Of a stretch of 64,000 bases of DNA, positions 55,655 to 64,000 are shown in pieces. The DNA is taken from the NCBI GenBank assembly GCA_900446925.1, contig UAVY01000001.1, forward strand, positions 248,001 through 312,000, written 5' to 3'. The position numbers were made by a program, and so were the translations under genes. The stretch's first letter is position 1, and each line of letters opens with the position of its first letter. The notes beneath the pieces were generated by a model, which worked only from the letters and a program-made list of their open reading frames with translations, was not told where the DNA came from and searched no databases. Source of the DNA: Citrobacter koseri. Lineage in GTDB: Bacteria; Pseudomonadota; Gammaproteobacteria; Enterobacterales; Enterobacteriaceae.

Positions 55655-56085
55655 TCAGATAGGCTGCGTCATCAAGCCAACCGATTTCACGCCCGCACTG
55701 GTGTAACAAGTTCAGCGCTTTAATTATTTCATCGTAAGGCACGTCTTTCGCGCCACCGATTAAGAAGACCGTTTTCGGATTGGACTCCAGGCGACTTTTC
55801 GCTTCGGCAATAACCTGCTCTGGCGGCAACTGATCCATCCTGTCTTTCTCAACCACCACGCTGTATTGCCCAATACCGGAAACTTCAATAATGACCGGCG
55901 GATCGTCATTGGTGCTGACGGCCTGCGACTCGGTCGCGTCCGGGCAGATCGACTTCCACACTCTGGGTAATGATCGGCGCCGTCGCCATGAAGATCAGCA
56001 GCAGCACCAACAGTACGTCGAGCAACGGTACAATGTTGATTTCGGACTTGAGATCGCGACGACCTCGTCCACGCGTTCTGGCCAT
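55655..56085 (-). CDS. tolR: TolR (two frame breaks)
   Basis: 142 aa expected; 431 bp against 429, two insertions. ExbD-like inner-membrane protein forming the proton-driven motor with TolQ. Start MARTRGRGRRDLKSEINIVP at 56085 with membrane helix VLLVLLLIFMATAPI carrying the conserved Asp (LLDVLLV). An extra C in CCC near 55944 shifts the frame before DATESQAVSTNDDPPVIIEV; a second near 55700 shifts the end, which should read VKSVGLMTQPI with stop at 55655. Confidence 0.94.
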
Positions 56086-56088
56086 GGC

Positions 56089-57175
<1,087 letters not shown>

Positions 57176-57272
57176 TGTACATCCCGGTAATGCAAAAAAA
57201 GTTAACGCTTTTAAACGTTGCTACTATACGCGCGCGGATGAGGCTTGGGAATGGGGGGAAGTTAAGGGAGAG

Positions 57273-57310
57273 TAAAAATTTATGGGCTTATGAAAACCCA
57301 TAAATTTTTA
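57273..57310 (-). terminator. Terminator of cydABX-ybgE
   Basis: Perfect 14-bp stem TAAAAATTTATGGG (57273-57286) with CCCATAAATTTTTA (57297-57310), AT-rich base of stem giving a U tract, 14 bp after the ybgE stop codon. Confidence 0.78.
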
Positions 57311-57324
57311 AGGATACTTCTTAT

Positions 57325-57617
57325 TCAAAAGAAGAAGAAAATCAGACCAACAATAAGCACGATATCAGCGAGCAGCGGGCAAAAGATCCCCTGCCAGTGA
57401 ACGGCGCGAGGACGAAATCCTACGCCATGAATCACGCCGTACAGACGGCCCACATCAGCAGAAAACCATGCCAGATTTCCAGCTCGCTTGTTTTCGCCGC
57501 GAAACGCGTCGGGTCCCAGAAGATGCAGCCTGCCAACACTAACGCCAGCATAAAGGAAAGCGCCCGTAATGGGCGCTTATCCATTACCGCATACAACGTT
57601 GCGATAATACTGGTCAT
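57325..57617 (-). CDS. ybgE: YbgE, cyd operon membrane protein (one frame break)
   Basis: 97 aa expected; 293 bp against 294, one deletion. Small inner-membrane protein co-transcribed with cytochrome bd; role unclear. Start MTSIIATLYAVMDKRPLRAL at 57617, overlapping the cydX stop by one base. Frame lost near 57435 after WAVCT; the rest, GVIHGVGFRPRAVHWQGIFC and PLLADIVLIVGLIFFFF, continues to 57325. Confidence 0.92.
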
Positions 57618-57730
57618 TAGCTGTCTTCTTGTCCGGCTTTACCTGATTCTACGTGCTCAAGCGCCAGCGCAGTAATTATCCCAAATGCACAGGCAAGAAG
57701 CGTTCCCAGAATCCATGCGAAATACCACAT
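57617..57730 (-). CDS. cydX: CydX, small subunit of cytochrome bd-I oxidase
   Basis: Intact, 37 aa; too short for most gene finders. Single-helix protein (MWYFAWILGTLLACAFGIIT) with a polar C-terminal tail (EHVESGKAGQEDS), the expected size and sequence of the essential small subunit that stabilises CydAB haem binding. 14 bp after cydB; its stop overlaps the ybgE start. Confidence 0.96.
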   Translation of the reverse strand: MWYFAWILGTLLACAFGIITALALEHVESGKAGQEDS

Positions 57731-57744
57731 TTTTAGCTCCTTAC

Positions 57745-58884
57745 TTAGTACAGAGAGTGGGTGTTGCTTTCAATATGTTCTTTAGTGATGCGGCCGAACA
57801 TTTTCCAGTAACACCAGCTGGTGTAGATCAGAATGATCGGTACAAACACCAACGCAACCCAGGTCATCAGGTTCAGCGTTCTCTGGCTGGAGGTCGCATC
57901 CCACATGGTCAGGCTCGCATTCATCATGGTGCTGGAAGGCATCACAAACGGGAACATTGCGATACCAGCAGTCAGGATGATGCAGGCCAGGGTCAGAGAA
58001 GAGAACAGGAATGCCCATGCTCCTTTCTCCATACGGGAGGTCAGGATAGTCAGCAGCGGCAGAACCACGCCCAGCGCCGGAACCAGCCACAGGATCGGCG
58101 TACTGTTGAAGTTCACCATCCACGCACCGGCTTCACGCGCGACTTCTTTGGTCAGCGGGTTAGATGCGGCGTGATGATCCATCGCGGAAGTCACGACATA
58201 ACCATCAATACCGTAAACCACCCATACGCCCGCCAGCGCGAAGCACACCAGCGTAACCAGCGCGGCTACCTGTGCCGTCGTGCGGGAACGCAGGTGCAGC
58301 TCACCCACGGTACGCATTTGCAGATAGGTCGCGCCCTGGGTAATGATCATCCCTACGCTGACGATACCTGCCAGCAGGCCAAACGGGTTCAGCAACTGGA
58401 AGAAGTTACCGGTGTAGTACAGACGCAGATACTCGTCGATATGGAACGGTACGCCCCTGTAACAGGTTGCCGAACGCCACGCCGATAACCAGCGGCGCAC
58501 AAAGCTCCCCACGAAGATGCCCCAGTCCCACATGTTGCGCCAGCGGGTGTCTTCAATCTTGGAACGGTAGTCAAAACCGACCGGACGGAAGAACAAGGAC
58601 GCCAGCACGAGGATCATCGCCACATAGAAACCAGAAAACGCCGCAGCGTAAACCATCGGCCAGGCGGCGAACAGCGCACCACCGGCGGTGATCAGCCACA
58701 CCTGGTTACCGTCCCAGTGCGGGGCGATGGAGTTGATCATAATTCGACGCTCGGTGTCGTTACGACCGAGGAAACGGGTGAGCATGCCCACCCCCATGTC
58801 GAAGCCATCGGTAACCGCAAAACCGATCAGCAGAATGCCAACCAGCAGCCACCAGATAAAACGCAATACTTCATAATCGATCAT
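57745..58884 (-). CDS. cydB: Cytochrome bd-I ubiquinol oxidase subunit II CydB (local frame excursion)
   Basis: 379 aa, full length and open throughout, but residues about 129-143 read RRWLSAWRSATCYR where the family has a hydrophobic PPLVIGVAFGNLLQ helix. A missing C near 58495 and an extra G near 58455 cancel, so the frame is wrong for about 14 codons only. Other helices are typical: WWLLVGILLIGFAVTDGFDM, NQVWLITAGGALFAAWPMVY and FPFVMPSSTMMNASLTMWDA. CydB is the scaffold partner of CydA in the high-affinity quinol oxidase. Confidence 0.95.
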   Translation of the reverse strand: MIDYEVLRFIWWLLVGILLIGFAVTDGFDMGVGMLTRFLGRNDTERRIMINSIAPHWDGNQVWLITAGGALFAAWPMVYAAAFSGFYVAMILVLASLFFRPVGFDYRSKIEDTRWRNMWDWGIFVGSFVRRWLSAWRSATCYRGVPFHIDEYLRLYYTGNFFQLLNPFGLLAGIVSVGMIITQGATYLQMRTVGELHLRSRTTAQVAALVTLVCFALAGVWVVYGIDGYVVTSAMDHHAASNPLTKEVAREAGAWMVNFNSTPILWLVPALGVVLPLLTILTSRMEKGAWAFLFSSLTLACIILTAGIAMFPFVMPSSTMMNASLTMWDATSSQRTLNLMTWVALVFVPIILIYTSWCYWKMFGRITKEHIESNTHSLY

Positions 58885-58899
58885 TTGACGACTCCTGTC

Positions 58900-60471
58900 T
58901 TAGCGTGCCGGCTGAGAGGCCACATTGGGCTGCTCAAAGTGATAGCGACCGGTTTTCAGGCTGCTTGGGCCACGGCGTGCAAACTTGAACATTAAGTACA
59001 GCTCCGCCACCAGGAACAGGGTATACAGGCCGCAAATCAGGATCATGGAGAACAGCAGGTCACCGACCGTCAGTGACGAGTTCGCCACGGCGGTTGGCAG
59101 CACCTCACCGATCGCCCACGGCTGACGACCATATTCGGCAACGAACCAGCCTGCTTCTACAGCAATCCACGGCAGCGGGATGCCGTACAGCGCCGCGCGC
59201 AGCAGCCATTTTTTCTCACCGATGCGGTTACGAATGACGCTCCAGAAGGAGAGCGCGATGATCGCCAGCAGCAGGAAGCCGCACGCAACCATGATACGGA
59301 ACGCAAAGTACAGCGGCGCAACGCGTGGGATGGAGTCTTTGGTCGCCATCTCAATTTGCGCTTCGGTCGCGTCAGTGACGTTCGGCGTATAGCGTTTAAG
59401 CAGCAGACCGTAGCCCAGATCTTTCTTCACGTTATTGAACTGGTCGCGAACGGCCTGGTCGGTAGAACCGGCACGCAGTTCTTCCAGCAGCGCGTAGGCT
59501 TTCATCCCGCTACGGATACGTTCTTCATGCTGCACCATCAGGTCTTTCAGACCCGATGACCGGCGTATCGACGGAGCGAGTCGCGATAATACCCAGCGCG
59601 TAAGGGATCTGGATAGCCAGTTTGTTTTCCTGCGTCTCCTGATCCGGGATACCGAACAGGGTGAAGGAAGCAGGCGCTGGCTGGGTTTCCCATTCCGCTT
59701 CAATCGCGGCGAGTTTGGTTTTCTGCACGTCGCCCATTTCGTAGCCGGATTCGTCACCCAGCACGATAACAGACAGCACAGCAGCCATACCGAAGCTGGC
59801 GGCGATAGCAAAGGAGCGTTTAGCGAACGCGATGTCGCGACCTTTCAGCAGGTAGTAAGCACTGATACCGAGGATGAACATTGCACCGGTCACATAGCCA
59901 GACGCCACAGTGTGAACGAATTTCACCTGCGCAACCGGGTTAAGCACCAGTTCGGAGAAGCTCACCATCTCCATACGCATGGTTTCGAAGTTGAAATCCG
60001 ATGCGATAGGGTTCTGCATCCAGCCGTTCGCCACAAGTATCCACAGCGCAGACAGGTTGGAACCCAGCGCCACCAGCCAGGTGACACACATATGCTGGAC
60101 TTTGCCCAGACGGTCCCAGCCAAAGAAGAACAGACCTACAAAGGTGGATTCGAGGAAGAAGGCCATCAAACCTTCGATTGCCAGCGGCGCACCGAAGATA
60201 TCCCCCTACATAGTGGGAATAGTAAGGACCAGTTAGTCCCGAACTGGAACTCCATGGTCAGGACCGGTAGCCACACCCAGAGCGAAGTTGATACCAAACA
60301 ACTTGCCCCAGAACTTGGTCATATCTTTATAAATCTGTTTGCCGGAAAGGACGTATACGTTTCCATAATGGCCAGCAGGAACGCCATACCGAGCGTCAGC
60401 GGCACAAACAGGAAGTGGTACATCGCGGTCAAGGCAAACTGTAAGCGCGACAGTTCGACTATATCTAACAT
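58900..60471 (-). CDS. cydA: Cytochrome bd-I ubiquinol oxidase subunit I CydA (about five frame breaks)
   Basis: 522 aa expected; 1572 bp against 1569. Inner-membrane subunit carrying haems b558, b595 and d. Start [20 protein letters not shown] at 60471 with the conserved His19 region. Four indels lie at about 60358, 60265, 60228 and 60205, around [20 protein letters not shown]. Another near 59560 separates [16 protein letters not shown] from [20 protein letters not shown]. The quinol-binding loop [20 protein letters not shown] and [20 protein letters not shown] are intact. cydB follows after 15 bp. Confidence 0.94.
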
Positions 60472-60474
60472 CAT

Positions 60475-61112
60475 GACTCCTTGCTCATCGCATGAAGACT
60501 CCGAGAGTGAACCCCGTTAGAAAGGGTCACACGCATGCCCCAATAAAATTTATTTGCTCCCCTTCACCGTTGCCGTTTCATCATCAGAGGAAACAGCAAT
60601 GATAAAAAGTTACAAACATGTTAATAAAAAACCTAAATTGATCCCGCAAATATATTACGCCGTAAAATCCCTACAATAAACAGGTTTTTATTGAGTCAAA
60701 TTTGCATTTTTCGACATTGATCAATTTATAGCTAATTTACCAGTTTCAGGCCAATTTGATCGGCGACAATTTATCGCGTTTTGATATCTTTTTCCAAGCA
60801 TTAAACATTGATTTAAATCAAAAACACCAAAATTCGTTAACGGTGTATACAATGCGTAAACACAGTGAAAACAATGTTGCGCATATGTATCTCTGAGGGT
60901 GTTGGCGGTTATCTAATAGAAAGGTATATATAAAAAAACAGCATTTCATTTAACGTTATCATCGACGACATTCTTTTGCCGTCTGCAACTATTTAGCGTA
61001 GACGCTTCAGCGTAATTTTCCACAGGGTCAATTCGCCATGAAAATAATCACAAATATTTTACTTTTGAGCCCATTGAAATTAACACCGGATTGTTATTAT
61101 TCCGTTAACAAT
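60475..61112 (-). promoter_or_regulatory. Long cydA leader and promoter region
   Basis: About 640 bp, AT-rich, with no believable gene. It contains a perfect FNR box (60808-60821) and several ArcA-like GTTAATAA stretches (for example 60617-60626), consistent with the complex oxygen-dependent control of cydABX in E. coli, where ArcA activates and FNR represses. Confidence 0.75.
60808..60821. promoter_or_regulatory. FNR box in the cydA promoter region
   Basis: TTGATTTAAATCAA is a perfect TTGAT-N4-ATCAA palindrome. FNR binds at E. coli cydA at comparable positions. Confidence 0.85.
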
Positions 61113-61135
61113 AAAGCCACGCTAAGCGTGGCTTT
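61113..61135 (-). terminator. Terminator after mngB
   Basis: Perfect stem AAAGCCACGC (61113-61122) and GCGTGGCTTT (61126-61135), loop TAA, 18 bp after the mngB stop codon; on the minus strand followed by ATTGTTAA, a weak U tract. Confidence 0.75.
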
Positions 61136-61153
61136 AATCTGTTTGTCTGAGAT

Positions 61154-63789
61154 TCAGGCAAGCGTGTAGCTAAACGTTCGGGACTGCCCCGGCAGAAAGA
61201 GGCCAGTCCCACTTGCGCCCTCTCCTTTCGCAGGGCACGCCTGTTCATCCATCATGGTCTCTGTACATGCGCTAACGGCTCTGCCGAAGGCAACGGTGGC
61301 ATCACATGAGGTTGTTTCGGACGGATTGTACAGGCGCAGGATGACATCATCGCGATCCTCTGCTTTTTTCAGCGCGCTTAACAGGCAGCCCACCGGCGAC
61401 ATCGTTAACAGGCTGTAATGTTCCGGTACGCAAACATCGGCCTTGTTGAGTTTCATCGCATCCCAGGGAATTTTGTTATAGCACTGAACAGGCGTCAGCC
61501 ACGCCTTTGCCTGTTGCGCGACACCGGCGCTAAAAGGCGTTCCGCTATAGCTGAACAGGCTAAACCGACTGCGTAGCATTCCGCGCATTTGTGAATCCGG
61601 CACCGCCATTTTGATGCCGGAAGGCCGCCCTGGTCGCAGCAGTAGATCCTCTTTCCCCCAGCAGCCCCACCCCACGCAGGAGCGTCAAGGCGAACGTTTT
61701 CTTCCCTTCGCCGATAACTTCAAATTCACGTAATCCCTCCGTGAAAAGCGCAAGGCCATTTCTCTCTTCCTGAAGCGCCGCATAGTTCAGCATATTCCAG
61801 ACCGGCACCGGCGCCTCTTTCCACCCCTCTTCCTGCCAGTTTTCCATCGCGCTGTCCTGTACCGGACGCGTCACTGCGCCCAAACTGGGTGTCCGCCAGC
61901 ACAACATCCGTCGTGAACGGCGTGGGGATTAACACCCGCACGCGGTGATCGTCAGCCTGATTATCCAGCGCCACCTCAACATCAATGCGTCTGCTGTTAT
62001 GGCTCAGGGTGACGGCGATCTCCACGCCTAACGTTCCGTTGCGCTGCCTCGCGCTGCGTTCGGCAAGATTCGCCGGAACCGCCAGGGTATAGCGAATGAC
62101 AACCCTGCTCTGCCACGCGTCATGAATCACTTCATATTCCGGTTTTGCCGTCGTCGAAGTAAGCAGCCACTCTTCTCTGGCGGGAGAGTAATCGTACTCA
62201 TCGCCATCGTCTGACCCCTCTTCCAGCGCCAGTATGCGCTGATAACGCACGCCGCTGTCTTTATCGCGCAGGTTCAGCGTACCGTCATCATTCGCCGTAA
62301 TCTGCCAGAACGCGTTCTCCAGCAGCGCTTCTGATGAAACCGTCGGGTTCACCACATTGCCCGCAGCGTTCGGTTCGATATAAAGCGTGCGATAGCCCAT
62401 TGAAGGGATAATCTGCTGGATCTGGATATCAAATTCCATAAACGGCTCGTAGTTACCGTAATGCACAATCTGGCGGTCAATTAAACCGGGATCGATCTCC
62501 CGGGCATGGCGAATGCAATAAGGAATGGCGTTGCCCCGATCATCCCGCAGAGAGAACTGGCTGGCGCGCAGGCGTACCGTGGTGTTAATCACCTCTTCAC
62601 GCGGCCACGGCATCAGGTTAAACAGCACCAGTTTGTCGGCATCGCTCTGCGGCATGTTGTCGGCGATTTTGCGCTGATAAAAACAGATCAGGTTGTCGGC
62701 CATATCCTCAGCCAGCTCGAAACGGGAGGCAATTTCGCGGTGTACTTTGTCACTGCAACAGCAGCCGATGCTGTCGTGGGCGTGATTCTTCAGAATCTCT
62801 TTCCACATTTTCTCCAGCAGGCCGTGGTGATACTCAAACCCCAGCGTCCAGGCCAGCGTCGCCAGCGGCTCAAGAATGTTGACGATTTTGTTCTCGATGC
62901 GCGCATGGGCGATTTTGATGTCCATCCGCGTCGAACCAATGGTGCGATGAACGCGCATATATTTGCCATCAATAAACTCGCCTTTCAGCGTGGCAAGCTG
63001 CTCGCGGCGGGCTTCTATGTGTTCAAACACCTCTTCAAAGCGGCTCATCACAAACTTACGCTGCGGGTAGATTTCGCGCAGTTTATCCATTACCGCAAAG
63101 ATATTTTGCTGCAACGGCATCTGATCGTGGCCATTCGGCAGCAAAATTTCTTTGGTCAGCGACGCGCGCTCCAGCACATCGAAGTAGCTGTCGAGACGTT
63201 TACGCAGCCCGGCCTCGTCCTCCGGTAAGTACTTACCAATCGCGTAGCCCAGCGGCAGCACCTGCGCCGTCACTTCACTGCCATCCGCGCTTTGCCATAA
63301 AAATTCGGTTTTATCGGTGCCGTGGCGTTCCGAACAACCACGCCAGAACATGGCGCGGGTAATACCGAAACCGTTATAGATATGCGGAAGCTGCCCCGAC
63401 ATGCCGAACGAATCCGGCAGATAGCCAATTTTCATCGGTTCGCCAAACGCCAGGCAGTCGCGCATACCGTACATCAGATTACGCACGATCGACTCCCCGG
63501 ATACCAGCGTGGTATCCGTTTGGGTATACCACGGGCCGATGATCAGTTTTCCGGCCTGCACCAGTTTTCTTACCCGCGCTTTATTTTCCGCTTTGACGGC
63601 GAAATAGTCCTCCAGCACCGCCGTCTGCCCGTCAAGGACATAGTATTTATACTCTGCATCCTGCTCCAGGCGGGTCAGGATCTCCTCCATATTGTTGACC
63701 AGCAAAATACGTGACGCTTCCGTGGTGAAATACCATTCACGATCCCAGTGCATGTGCGGCGTAATGTGAACGCGAGATACTGCTTTCAT
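61154..63789 (-). CDS. mngB: Alpha-mannosidase MngB, mannosyl-D-glycerate hydrolase (two frame breaks)
   Basis: 877 aa expected; 2636 bp against 2634. Glycoside hydrolase family 38 enzyme that splits 2-O-(6-phospho-mannosyl)-D-glycerate, delivered by the MngA PTS, into mannose-6-phosphate and glycerate. Start [20 protein letters not shown] with the metal-binding HxHWDREW motif; [20 protein letters not shown] holds the nucleophile Asp; [20 protein letters not shown] the second metal site. Breaks near 61870 and 61670 shift the C-terminal beta domains, ending [20 protein letters not shown]. Operon with mngA upstream. Confidence 0.95.
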
Positions 63790-63810
63790 CTTCGTTTCCT
63801 GTTAGTTCGT

Positions 63811-64000
63811 TTATGGCAACACATTGTTAGTCAGATACTTGCCCTGCTTTACCGCATGACGACGCCAGAACAGCAGGATGGTGGTCGATATCGCTGTCCC
63901 CACTAACGCTGCGCCAAACCAGCCTGCGGCGGCGACGAAACCGCCGTATCCGGCGTCATGCAAAAGAAAGAGTGAGAAAATGCCTGCGCCCGGCGTCGAA
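63811..64000 (-). CDS. mngA: MngA, PTS permease for mannosylglycerate, C-terminal end (gene continues beyond the window)
   Basis: Only the last 62 codons are inside the window: GIFSLFLLHDAGYGGFVAAA, then AGWFGAALVGTAISTTILLF and the end RRHAVKQGKYLTNNVLP. The hydrophobic helix and its place 21 bp before mngB identify the end of the EIIC domain of MngA (HrsA), as in the E. coli mngAB operon. Confidence 0.85.
   Translation of the reverse strand, partial: STPGAGIFSLFLLHDAGYGGFVAAAGWFGAALVGTAISTTILLFWRRHAVKQGKYLTNNVLP

Overview
The window is a piece of an enterobacterial chromosome, from the Salmonella/Citrobacter side of the family and close to E. coli. Almost every protein can be matched to an E. 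coli K-12 product, and the order ybhL-moaEDCBA-ybhK-uvrB-bio-ybhB ... ybhC-ybhJIH-ybhD-pgl-ybhA-mod-gal-gpmA ... aroG-zitB-pnuC-nadA-tRNA-cpoB-pal-tolBARQ-ybgC-cyd is the K-12 order in reverse. Three blocks differ from K-12. A complete histidine utilisation locus (hutI-hutG-hutC and hutU-hutH) lies between ybhB and ybhC. A TonB receptor plus ABC importer lies between gpmA and aroG. The ybhM paralogue is missing beside ybhL. I cannot fix genus or species from the sequence alone.

Layout. 1-5250: ybhN end, ybhL, molybdopterin operon moaABCDE with a Moco riboswitch and ModE operator, ybhK. 5.3-7.4 kb: uvrB with a LexA box. 7.9-12.9 kb: bioBFCD and divergent bioA around the BirA operator. 13.0-20 kb: ybhB and the hut genes. 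20.1 kb: an unoccupied lambda-type attB core in the ybhC leader. 20.2-28.6 kb: ybhC, an uncharacterised aconitase-like/PrpF-like/anion transporter operon with a divergent LysR regulator, and pgl. 28.8-35 kb: ybhA, modABC, acrZ, modEF. 35.2-39.5 kb: galETKM. 39.7 kb: gpmA with a Fur box. 40.5-45.6 kb: TonB/ABC uptake operon. 45.7-50.4 kb: aroG, ybgS, zitB, pnuC, nadA. 50.6-51.5 kb: a Lys/Val tRNA operon with three copies of a tRNA 3'-end repeat. 51.6-57.2 kb: ybgC-tolQRA-tolB-pal-cpoB. 57.3-60.5 kb: cydABX-ybgE. 61.1-64 kb: mngB and the end of mngA.

The genes form several regulatory units. Molybdate uptake (modABC), its sensor (modE) and cofactor synthesis (moa) share ModE operators, and moa mRNA also carries the Moco sensor. 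The two hut transcription units share an 11-bp motif that fits the HutC repressor encoded between them. bioA and bioBFCD share one operator.

A major caveat is that about 80 single-base insertions or deletions interrupt reading frames across the window. Many are in homopolymer runs, and the protein continues intact in another frame each time. Several genes carry two indels that cancel. This pattern fits sequencing or assembly error much better than gene decay. I therefore annotate the full-length genes as CDS and describe the breaks, rather than calling dozens of pseudogenes.
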